From Bacillota bacterium (lineage in GTDB: Bacteria > Bacillota > Clostridia > Acetivibrionales > DTU013), in assembly GCA_023411715.1 (NCBI GenBank), contig JAEYOM010000098.1, forward strand, positions 1 to 55,797: a stretch of DNA of 55,797 nt. The letters are read 5' to 3'. Both the position numbers and the translations under genes were made by a program. The notes under the pieces were generated by a model. The model was not told where the DNA came from and did not search any database. It saw only the letters and a program-made list of their open reading frames with translations. Positions 9,338 through 16,550 of the stretch are shown here, piece after piece. Each line of letters starts with the position of its first letter. Within the stretch, counting starts at the first letter, position 1.

Positions 9338-9769
9338 CTATTCCACGACAACGCCTTTTCTAAGGATGATGTTGGCGTAAAGCGCCTTCTCGCCTGTTGC
9401 AACAATAGCGTACGCTTTTTTAGACCTTTCATAGAATGCAAAACGCTCTACGAATTCAATCCTGCCGGTTTTAGGTTCATATTTTTCCACGATCGCCTTA
9501 TAGATGTCCCATATCACAGGCTTGACAGTATCACCGGGGACAACTGACATCAGTGAAACAGGAGCCTCCACATAGGGGTCCAGAGGGAAAAATTTCAATA
9601 TGGCTTCGAGCAAATCGGGTACATTATGTCCGTCGCACCTTACCAGCCGGTTCGCCAATGCAGCTGCCGGAAAATTACCATCGGACAGGATAATTTCATC
9701 TCCATGTCCCATTTCCATCAGAACTTTAAGCAGCTCCGGGCTGATAATGGATGGTATTCCTTTCAACAT
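9338..9769 (-). CDS. fucU: RbsD/FucU-family sugar mutarotase
   Basis: Protein of 143 residues of the RbsD/FucU family, which interconverts the anomers of L-fucose or a similar sugar so that the next enzyme receives the right form. Family marks are the N-terminal MLKGIPSIISPELLKVLMEM, GHGDEIILSDGNFPA with the catalytic His, and the C-terminal segment YANIILRKGVV. The start at 9769 is set by GAGGAGG about ten bases upstream; an in-frame ATG at 9799 would add ten residues without a ribosome site. It lies between the aldo-keto reductase and the alcohol dehydrogenase. FucU fits the sequence better than RbsD, but substrate is inferred only. No fucose isomerase, kinase or intact fucosidase is present in the window. 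Confidence 0.85.
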   Translation of the reverse strand: MLKGIPSIISPELLKVLMEMGHGDEIILSDGNFPAAALANRLVRCDGHNVPDLLEAILKFFPLDPYVEAPVSLMSVVPGDTVKPVIWDIYKAIVEKYEPKTGRIEFVERFAFYERSKKAYAIVATGEKALYANIILRKGVVVE

Positions 9770-9813
9770 GTGATTTTTCCTCCTCATTTTAAATGACAAT
9801 ATGTTAAAAAATC

Positions 9814-10845
9814 TTATTTTGCGATTTTACCGTCAGGATCCCACAGATCAGTCCAATCCTTTGCATCCTGCCACAGGAATACCTGACCCTTGATCAGCCT
9901 GCAGTTCCTGTCAATCGCTGCTACCGCTTTCATTTCTTCGTCTGTGAGCGGCTCCGTTGTGGAACAAAGCAGATTGTTTAAAAAGTGGCTCCGGTCTGTT
10001 GAAAAAGGAATGGGGACCTGACCCCTTTGCGCGGCCCATTTGACACAGGCAACTGCGGGATGTACCTTCAGCCTTTCTGCAATTTTCACGATCACCGGAT
10101 CTTCTATGTCCACCGTATCGCCCTCCGTCCTGTCCCGTTCGGGTCGTTTCGGTGAACCGACCGGGCAGTATCCGATAGGTACTATGTTATGGTTCAGACA
10201 GAATTGGAACAACTCCGGCTGTTGGAAGTGAGGATGCAGTTCCATTTCATTCGCAGCCGGCATGATCCTGGCATCCCGCAAAACAAGCTCCAGCTTCGGT
10301 GTTGTCATGTTGGATGTGCCGATATGCCTGACGAGGCCCTCATCCACCAGTCTTTCCATCTGCCGCCAGGTTTTCATGTAGTTTTCATGGATATAGGGTA
10401 CGGCATTGGGATCGCGGGAGTTTACGCTGACACCAGGTGCATGGTGGTTCGGGAATGGCCAGTGCACAAGATATAGATCCAGATAATCCAGTTTGAGATC
10501 CTTCAGTGTTTTTTCACACGAGCGCAGGACATCCCCTTCTCCATGCATGTTGTTCCATACTTTGGAGGTAATGAACAATTCCTCGCGCTTTAACCCTTCT
10601 TCGATTACTTCCTGTAGGGATTTTCCGATCAAATGCTCATTTCCATAAACGCTTGCACAGTCGATGTGCCTGTAGCCAACGTAAATGGCCTCCTTGATCG
10701 CTTTTGCGACCTCCTCCCCGGAATACCGGTCGGAGCCGAAGGTACCAAGGCCTACGCCCGGTATTTTTGCGCCTGTGTAAAAAGTCCTGTGAGGAACCAG
10801 ACTGGGGTCCACGCCATCCCATGCGGGTTGAAACAGTTTTTCCAT
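9814..10845 (-). CDS. Aldo-keto reductase
   Basis: NADPH-linked (beta/alpha)8 reductase of 343 residues. The catalytic tetrad is visible: Asp and Tyr in DCASVYGNE, Lys in FITSKVWNN and His in YLVHWPF. Conserved HIGTSNM and the C-terminal IPFSTDRSH cofactor site are present. It probably reduces an aldose or keto sugar in concert with the mutarotase and zinc dehydrogenase that follow at 15-90 bp. It is the first gene of the operon and is preceded by a promoter with two LacI-type operators. The exact substrate is unknown. Confidence 0.85.
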   Translation of the reverse strand: MEKLFQPAWDGVDPSLVPHRTFYTGAKIPGVGLGTFGSDRYSGEEVAKAIKEAIYVGYRHIDCASVYGNEHLIGKSLQEVIEEGLKREELFITSKVWNNMHGEGDVLRSCEKTLKDLKLDYLDLYLVHWPFPNHHAPGVSVNSRDPNAVPYIHENYMKTWRQMERLVDEGLVRHIGTSNMTTPKLELVLRDARIMPAANEMELHPHFQQPELFQFCLNHNIVPIGYCPVGSPKRPERDRTEGDTVDIEDPVIVKIAERLKVHPAVACVKWAAQRGQVPIPFSTDRSHFLNNLLCSTTEPLTDEEMKAVAAIDRNCRLIKGQVFLWQDAKDWTDLWDPDGKIAK

Positions 10846-10869
10846 ATTTGTGATTAGACCTCGCTTTAT

Positions 10870-10948
10870 TAAACGTTTTACTTATTTCTGTTGATTATTA
10901 ATTAATCGTTTCACTTTCAAAAATAACAATTATAGTTTTGTTTGTCAA
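10870..10948 (-). promoter_or_regulatory. Promoter and two LacI-type operators of the AKR operon
   Basis: On the minus strand TTGACA (10943-10948) and TATTTT (10920-10925) are 17 bp apart. Immediately downstream lie GAAACGATTAA-type half palindrome AAACGATTAA (10902-10911) and TAAAACGTTTA (10870-10880), about three helical turns apart. The same 10-mer AAACGATTAA recurs at the promoter of the LacI-family gene (12000-12009), which indicates that this repressor controls both units. Confidence 0.65.
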
Positions 10949-10970
10949 TAGCTATTTTGACCGGTTTATT

Positions 10971-11987
10971 TCACAAGGTCCGCTCCCTGATGGATTGCCC
11001 GGGAAGCAGAGCCGTTTTCAGTCTTAGCAAGGAAGGATAGTTAGTCCTGTCCCCTCTCAGGCGCTTTAGGATTATGTTGGCGGCAGACTCGCCGATTTGT
11101 TGGATTGGCTGCACTACGATTGCAAGATTCGGCTTGACTATCTTTGCAAGTTGCTCGCTATCGAAGCCGACCAGGGAAAGCTCCTCCGGAACAATGACAC
11201 TGCTTTCGTTAAGTGCCATGACAGCCCCGATGGTCATTTCATAATTGGTAACAAATATGGCATCCGGCGGCTTTTCTGAATTCAAAAACTCCTTCATCCG
11301 GTCATAACCGCTTTGTATTTCATAATCTCCGTATTTGATATTCTTTTCATTGACTTTTAGCCCATAATCCTCATGAACTCTCAGATATCCCTTCAGACGT
11401 TCCTGAGCTGTATAAATGTCCTGAGGTCCACTGATGATACCGATTTCCCTGTGACCTCTCATGATCAGCTGTTCTACCGTATTATAGGACGCGTTCAGAT
11501 TATCCACGAGCACTACGTCGCATTCTCCATTTTTCATCGGCCTGTCGATTAAAACGATAGGAATATCCATGTCGATGGCATTCCGGACTCTCTTTTCCGT
11601 AATCCCAAGCGGCATTATAATTATACCGTCGACATACTTGCCCATCAAAAAATCAAACTTACTGTTCTCTAACCCGATATCCCGGTTATAATCGCAAATG
11701 ATCGTACTGTATCCGTTTTTTAGAAAAACCCGCTCTATATGGGATACAATGCTGGTGGCAAAGATGTTCTCCAGGCTGGGAATCAAAACGCCGATCGTCA
11801 TAGTCTTATTGGTTTTCAGCCCCCTGGCCATGGTATTAACCTTGAAATCAAGTACGCGGATCGCCTCCTCGATCCTGTCCCTGTTTTGTTCCTTTACCGC
11901 AACTCCGTTTATATACTTGGATATGGTTGCGGTAGATACTCCGGCATATTTTGCTACATCTTTGATTGTTGCTGCGATTTTAACCAC
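10971..11987 (-). CDS. LacI-family transcriptional repressor
   Basis: Repressor of 338 residues. The N-terminal helix-turn-helix is ATIKDVAKYAGVSTATISK (about 6-24) followed by the hinge MARGLKTNKTMTIG. A periplasmic-binding-protein-like ligand domain follows (GVLIPSLENIFATSIV, GIIIMPLG, GHREIGIISG, SLVGFDSE). It sits upstream of the aldo-keto reductase operon, which it probably represses in the absence of a sugar inducer. The only canonical start is GTG at 11987, which overlaps the GGGAGGTGG ribosome site; the next in-frame codon with ideal spacing is ATC (11978), so the true initiation point is uncertain by three codons. Confidence 0.88.
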   Translation of the reverse strand: MVKIAATIKDVAKYAGVSTATISKYINGVAVKEQNRDRIEEAIRVLDFKVNTMARGLKTNKTMTIGVLIPSLENIFATSIVSHIERVFLKNGYSTIICDYNRDIGLENSKFDFLMGKYVDGIIIMPLGITEKRVRNAIDMDIPIVLIDRPMKNGECDVVLVDNLNASYNTVEQLIMRGHREIGIISGPQDIYTAQERLKGYLRVHEDYGLKVNEKNIKYGDYEIQSGYDRMKEFLNSEKPPDAIFVTNYEMTIGAVMALNESSVIVPEELSLVGFDSEQLAKIVKPNLAIVVQPIQQIGESAANIILKRLRGDRTNYPSLLRLKTALLPGQSIRERTL

Positions 11988-11999
11988 CTCCCATATCTT

Positions 12000-12042
12000 A
12001 AACGATTAACTTTCATTGTACCAGATGCAGGAGTATTGTCAA
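12000..12042 (-). promoter_or_regulatory. Sigma-A promoter and operator of the LacI-family gene
   Basis: On the minus strand a perfect TTGACA (12037-12042) and TACAAT (12015-12020) are 16 bp apart. The 10-mer AAACGATTAA on the plus strand (12000-12009) covers the expected transcription start, the classical place for self-repression by a LacI-family protein. Confidence 0.75.
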
Positions 12043-12126
12043 TATTCGGACTGATTTTCCAAATGCCTTCTACTCTCCTCAGATGGCCCCTGGATACTGC
12101 TTGTAACCGATCGCAATGTCAATGCC

Positions 12127-12192
12127 TCATTCCTTGAATTTACCTTCGCCAATAACCTTATCTATTTCCTTGAGATAGGCTATTCCGTCCTA
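12127..12192 (-). pseudogene. Possible 5' remnant of a GH29 alpha-L-fucosidase gene
   Basis: Between GH31 and the repressor a short frame, closed by TAG at one end and TGA at the other, encodes 20 residues containing YLKEIDKVIGEGKF. This resembles the first helix of clostridial and Paenibacillus GH29 alpha-L-fucosidases, which typically read YLxxIDxVIxxGxF just before the catalytic barrel. An AAGGAAG ribosome-like site precedes it. The rest of the gene is missing. The match is from memory of the family and is short, so this is a suggestion only. Confidence 0.35.
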
Positions 12193-12221
12193 AGCCGCTA
12201 CTTCCTTCGTAAAATTCAATT

Positions 12222-14678
12222 CTATTTACTATTTTCTGACGTGTCCGGCTTCATTACCCTGTAATGCAATTTCTCTCCCGTGTACAGAAGGGATACCTGC
12301 TCCCTCCCCATCACCTGCACTGTAAAGTCAATCGTTTCTGCCGCTCCTTCAAAAAGCCCTTTTCGCTTCCCTATGGACAAAGCGCCCTCCTTGTCCTTCC
12401 ATACGATGTCAACGGTGGAATAGGCGCCGTTCTCGTAATTGTAATTATCCTGCTCGTCCTGATAAAGCGTAAACGATCCGTCCGCCCCGGGGTAGACGAG
12501 CAGCGTCAGACTGCTTTCGGAGGACGCCGCGCTGTGCTGGGCTGCCTCCGCCATTGGTATGATGGAGCCGGCTTTTACGAATAAGGGTATAATATCCAAA
12601 GGCGCAGGCGCTTGAATTACCTTTTCCCCGGAATATCTCTCCCCCGTCCAAAAATCATACCAGTCTGAGCCCGACGGCAGATAGACCTCACGCGTCCTGT
12701 CGTCATTTTGCAGCGGCGCCGAATTCTTTCCGAAATACATGGGCTTCGTAACGGGGCAAACCATCAGCGCACTGCCGAACATATACTGGTCCCCGATGTC
12801 GTATACCTTTTTATCACCCGTGAAATCGAAAGCCAGCAGCCGCATCATGGTATAGTCCTTCAAGGTGACCATGGCCGCCTGCGAGTAAATATAAGGCATG
12901 AGCCGGTAGCGCAGCTCGATGGCTTGGGCTATGGCGTCATAGAACATCCCGCCCTTTTCTCCGAAGTTCCAGATCTCCCGTCTTGTATCCGTGCCATGCG
13001 AACGGAATACTGGAAGAAAAGCTCCGAATTGCAGCCATCTTGTATAAAGCTCCCGGTAGCCCTGATCATCACACCCTCCATCAAAATCGCCATTCCAGAA
13101 CCACATATCCCCCTTTTTGACGAAAAAGGCTCCGATGTCGAGCGTCCAGTAAGGCAATCCCGAGGCGCAGAGGTTCAAGCCGGCCGGGATTTGTTTTTTA
13201 AGTGTGCTCCATTTCGCGCAGATATCACCTGACCATAAAATGGCGCCGTACCTCTGCTGCCCAGTGTAACCGCTCCTAGTCAGGTTTACCACTCTTTTTT
13301 TATTGGTGGAAGCCCTCTGCCCCTCATATACAGCCCTTGCGTGGAGCAGCGCATACGCGTTGGTATAGGCTTCGTCCATCCAAGCCTTTGCGGCATTGTG
13401 AAAATTCATGTAGTTCTGATCAGGCTCGGGCTTTAAGGGCGAGTTCCACTCGGGAGTGACCGGCTCGCTTGAATCGCACCACCAGGCGTCGACACCCTTG
13501 GAAAACAACCCTTCGTACGCCTGCTTCCAGTACAGCGAACGCGCCTTTTCATCGAAGGCGTTGTAGGTTTCTGATTGCTGGAACAGGCAGCCATTCTCTT
13601 TCATTTCTGCATAATTATCAGTTTCCCGGTACATGTTCGGCCATATGGATATCATAAAATGAGCGCCGTTTTCATGCAGTTTGCGTATCATTGCTTCCGG
13701 GTCCGGAAAACGTCTTCGGTCAAAGCTTTTTTGCCCCCACATGCCGTCCTCCCATGACTGCCAATCCAGTACGACGCTGTCCAGCGGGACTTTGCGGCGG
13801 CGGTATTCCATTACTGTATCTATGATCTCCTGCTGCGTTTCATATCTTTCCTGGGACTGCATATATCCGAAGGCCCATTTCGGCAGCATAGCCGCTTTCC
13901 CCGTAAGCTTCCGGTATCCGTGAACTATATCGTCGAAGCTTTCACCGAAAATGAAATAGTAGTCAAGTTCGTTGGCGGCCTCATTGTAGAGGTATGAACC
14001 ATATTCATTATCGTTGAAAATCAGAGGCGAGTATGTATCCAGGAGAATTCCGTAACCTCTGGTGGAAAGCAGCATCGGCACGGCAATCTTCATATTGGCC
14101 TGATTGAGATATTTTCTGGTGCCACGCAGATCGAGGCTGCCCTCCTCCTGTTGGCCCAGCCCGTAAAGCGCCTCGTCTTCCGCCCATTCGAATTCCAGCC
14201 TTGTGTGATAAAGCTTCTTGTCAAAAACCTTCCTGGCGTCGCTTATCACTTCCTTAACACCATCCGGCGTAACGATCTTCTCTACGGCGCTGCTTTCATC
14301 CACCAAATATTTGTATGAATCAAACGGAATCAGAGTTTTTCCGCCTCCCGCAGGCTCCTTTGCGAGCAGTCTGCCCGTGCTGTCAAAATATGAAAACCTG
14401 CCGGTCGCCTTATCGACTGTCAGAACTAATTTCGCAGTCGATAGCGTGATCTTTGCCGTATCCCCGGTAAACGACCACGGGCAGCTCTCCGTCCATGGCA
14501 CTGTCCCGGGGCTCCGCATTTCGGAAAAGCGCTCTGACAGCGTATATCTCAGCCTGATGATCGAATCGGAGTAAACCGATATTTTAATTTTCCCATTTTC
14601 TGTGACAAGAAGCAATGTATTATCTTCTCTGAAAAAAGAATTGACCGCTGCCTGTTTGCCATTTTTCGCAATAAGCAT
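12222..14678 (-). CDS. GH31 alpha-glycosidase (alpha-xylosidase/alpha-glucosidase type)
   Basis: Retaining alpha-glycosidase of 818 residues. A beta-sandwich N-terminal domain leads into the barrel: LPKWAFGYMQSQERY, then DAWWCDSSEP with nucleophile Asp402, LWSGDI with acid/base Asp485, YWTLDIGAFF and FRSHGTD. The C-terminal beta domains include DIIPLFVKAGSIIPM and a final carbohydrate-related sandwich. WWCDSSEP is typical of a GH31 branch annotated as alpha-xylosidase or oligosaccharide glucosyltransferase. The start at 14678 has GGGAGG 7 bases upstream; an earlier in-frame start at 14714 would overlap the previous gene. No signal peptide. It is the last complete gene of the importer-led operon, 19 bp after the GH43 gene. 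Confidence 0.85.
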   Translation of the reverse strand: MLIAKNGKQAAVNSFFREDNTLLLVTENGKIKISVYSDSIIRLRYTLSERFSEMRSPGTVPWTESCPWSFTGDTAKITLSTAKLVLTVDKATGRFSYFDSTGRLLAKEPAGGGKTLIPFDSYKYLVDESSAVEKIVTPDGVKEVISDARKVFDKKLYHTRLEFEWAEDEALYGLGQQEEGSLDLRGTRKYLNQANMKIAVPMLLSTRGYGILLDTYSPLIFNDNEYGSYLYNEAANELDYYFIFGESFDDIVHGYRKLTGKAAMLPKWAFGYMQSQERYETQQEIIDTVMEYRRRKVPLDSVVLDWQSWEDGMWGQKSFDRRRFPDPEAMIRKLHENGAHFMISIWPNMYRETDNYAEMKENGCLFQQSETYNAFDEKARSLYWKQAYEGLFSKGVDAWWCDSSEPVTPEWNSPLKPEPDQNYMNFHNAAKAWMDEAYTNAYALLHARAVYEGQRASTNKKRVVNLTRSGYTGQQRYGAILWSGDICAKWSTLKKQIPAGLNLCASGLPYWTLDIGAFFVKKGDMWFWNGDFDGGCDDQGYRELYTRWLQFGAFLPVFRSHGTDTRREIWNFGEKGGMFYDAIAQAIELRYRLMPYIYSQAAMVTLKDYTMMRLLAFDFTGDKKVYDIGDQYMFGSALMVCPVTKPMYFGKNSAPLQNDDRTREVYLPSGSDWYDFWTGERYSGEKVIQAPAPLDIIPLFVKAGSIIPMAEAAQHSAASSESSLTLLVYPGADGSFTLYQDEQDNYNYENGAYSTVDIVWKDKEGALSIGKRKGLFEGAAETIDFTVQVMGREQVSLLYTGEKLHYRVMKPDTSENSK

Positions 14679-14697
14679 GGCAAGCCTCCCGGTTTTA

Positions 14698-16533
14698 TTA
14701 TTTTTTAACTTCAACCCTCGCGGTTACCCCGGCTAGCTTTGCATTCAGGTCCCGTTCACAGGACATATCAAATACGGGCACGCCGTGGATATTGAAATGA
14801 ACGCGCCGTATACCGGTACACCTAAGGTTGCTTTCCAATGATTCCTGGGCGTGATAGGCGATCATAAGATCATTATTTTCGTCGGTATAAAAAGTGTTAT
14901 GTCCGGGGCCATACTCATTCTTTACGGAATAATAGGACAGGACGGGCGCGCTGCTCTTTGTCCAATTGCCCGGATCCAGCAGATCGTCCCCCTTCCTGGC
15001 CGTCAACAGGCCGAGAACATATGTATAGCCCCCCGCAGCGCCCCCTGAATAGGTAATATATACGTGATCGTCCGTTACTATGGCATAAGGCCCTTCGTTA
15101 TTGATAGTGCGCAAATTGTTTTCCCAGCCGTACAGCGGCCTTGAAATGAGAACGGGTTCACTCGTGAGCCGCCATGGCTCGGCAGAGTCTGCAGTCGCAA
15201 TATACAGCATGGAACCGGAATCGTCGGCAGAGCTTATTTCGCTTGTCCAAATACGATAAGACCACATCAAATAGGATATTTCATTTGCTTCAAAGTATGT
15301 CATATCAAGAGTAATGCCTTCCGTTGCCAGAAACGTGCCGTCGGATTTTATCACGCGGGCAGGTTCTTCCCAACTGCCGGGATCGATGATGCTGCCGTTC
15401 TTTTTTAATTTCATGACATGTGATTGCGGTCCCCATTTCTTACCGCCTACCGCAAAGAAAATGTACAGCTCATTCCCGACCACATGGAATTCCGGAGCCC
15501 AGAAGGTCTGAGCGAACCCCTTCGATTCGTCCTTACCCAGGATCAGGTACTCTTTCGCTCCAGTTTTGAAAAGGCCTGATACCGTTTCAGCTTCACGCAC
15601 ATATAAACCGATATCGTCCAGATTGTCATTGGTGGCTATAAAATAATACCTGCCGTTCCACCTAAGAATATCCGGGTCGGCATAACCCGGAGCCAGAGGA
15701 AATTTGTAAACATTCTGTACCACAGTACCGGAAATCTCGTATATGCCCGGTTTTCCAAAGTCTATTTTGTCAGTATTCCATTCCACCCGTTTCAGCGCGG
15801 TCGAACCATCCGTATAAACTGCTGTTGCCGGCACCCTGGCAACATCTTCCGCCGAAACTGCGGTTATCAGCTCCGGGACCTTGACGGATACATTCTCAAG
15901 CGGCGTCCATCTGAGAATGAGTTCGTCGCCGAGCCTGCCGTCTATCTTCAGTACGTTACCGTTAACGGCTCCCTCAGGGCCGCCCGCCAAATCGCCATAT
16001 TTGAATCTGTCGCCGGGTTCTGCACGAGAAATGCTATGTACGTCATTTATATTGGATAATGTATTCCTGAAAAAGTTGCCGTCGGAGTCCCGCCAATCTA
16101 TCATGTAAGCCCGGGCGGAAGTATCGTATCTGCAGACGGCCTCCTTTACGTAAGCGTCCCTATGCAAAGCGACGAGCCCGATCTCCCTGAACTGAAACAG
16201 ATCTTCCGAAGTCCACAGTACCAGCTTTCCCTTGCTCTCCTCATCATCGCTGCCGTCGGCATTGATCCTGACGGCTGTGATCCCGAAAAACCCGTCCGAC
16301 GTATAAAAGAGAAACGGGTTCTTTAAAGCTTTTTCGTTTATTGAATTGTTGTGTGAGATCGTGGAGGATGCATATAAAATTCCATAATTATTATTCAGTG
16401 CCTGATAGTTTTTACCGTCGTTACTGTAAGCGAGATGTGCGCTGTAAGCCAGATGCCCGGAATATTCGCCGTCGACAGGCGTCCTTGTGTATATCAGTAC
16501 ATTCCCTTTTTTATTTACATTTCCCTCAATCAT
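14698..16533 (-). CDS. Two-part GH43 protein: N-terminal propeller-like region, Ig-like domain, GH43 catalytic domain
   Basis: Protein of 611 residues. The first ~215 residues (LIYTRTP, GHLAYSNDGKNY, NPFLFYTSDGFFGITAVR, WTSEDLFQF) look like an incomplete GH43-type propeller. Residues ~220-270 (VPATAVYTDGSTALKRVEW, IYEISGTV) resemble a bacterial Ig-like Big_4 domain. The GH43 catalytic part follows with GYADPDILRW (general base Asp), a LDMTYFEANEISYLMW segment, and NNEGPYAIV (acid Glu). Known relatives act on arabinose- or xylose-containing side chains. There is no signal peptide although Ig-like linkers are usually found in secreted enzymes. An 18-bp tandem duplication lies near the N-terminus. 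It is spaced 17 bp from the esterase gene, in the same operon. Confidence 0.8.
   Translation of the reverse strand: MIEGNVNKKGNVLIYTRTPVDGEYSGHLAYSAHLAYSNDGKNYQALNNNYGILYASSTISHNNSINEKALKNPFLFYTSDGFFGITAVRINADGSDDEESKGKLVLWTSEDLFQFREIGLVALHRDAYVKEAVCRYDTSARAYMIDWRDSDGNFFRNTLSNINDVHSISRAEPGDRFKYGDLAGGPEGAVNGNVLKIDGRLGDELILRWTPLENVSVKVPELITAVSAEDVARVPATAVYTDGSTALKRVEWNTDKIDFGKPGIYEISGTVVQNVYKFPLAPGYADPDILRWNGRYYFIATNDNLDDIGLYVREAETVSGLFKTGAKEYLILGKDESKGFAQTFWAPEFHVVGNELYIFFAVGGKKWGPQSHVMKLKKNGSIIDPGSWEEPARVIKSDGTFLATEGITLDMTYFEANEISYLMWSYRIWTSEISSADDSGSMLYIATADSAEPWRLTSEPVLISRPLYGWENNLRTINNEGPYAIVTDDHVYITYSGGAAGGYTYVLGLLTARKGDDLLDPGNWTKSSAPVLSYYSVKNEYGPGHNTFYTDENNDLMIAYHAQESLESNLRCTGIRRVHFNIHGVPVFDMSCERDLNAKLAGVTARVEVKK
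16420..16455 (-). repeat. 18-bp in-frame tandem duplication in the GH43 gene
   Basis: Two adjacent 18-bp units (16438-16455 and 16420-16437) encode HLAYSA and HLAYSN in a row, giving LAYSAHLAYSN where a single LAYSNDG is expected before the Ig-like region. The unit length equals that of the repeat in the next gene. Confidence 0.8.
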
Positions 16534-16550
16534 ATATTGTCCTCCTACTC

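Noticed and set aside
10012..10025. GGGGACCTGACCCC, a palindrome like some intergenic repeats
   Set aside because: It lies inside the aldo-keto reductase gene and encodes a conserved stretch (RGQVPIPF), so chance is the simpler explanation.
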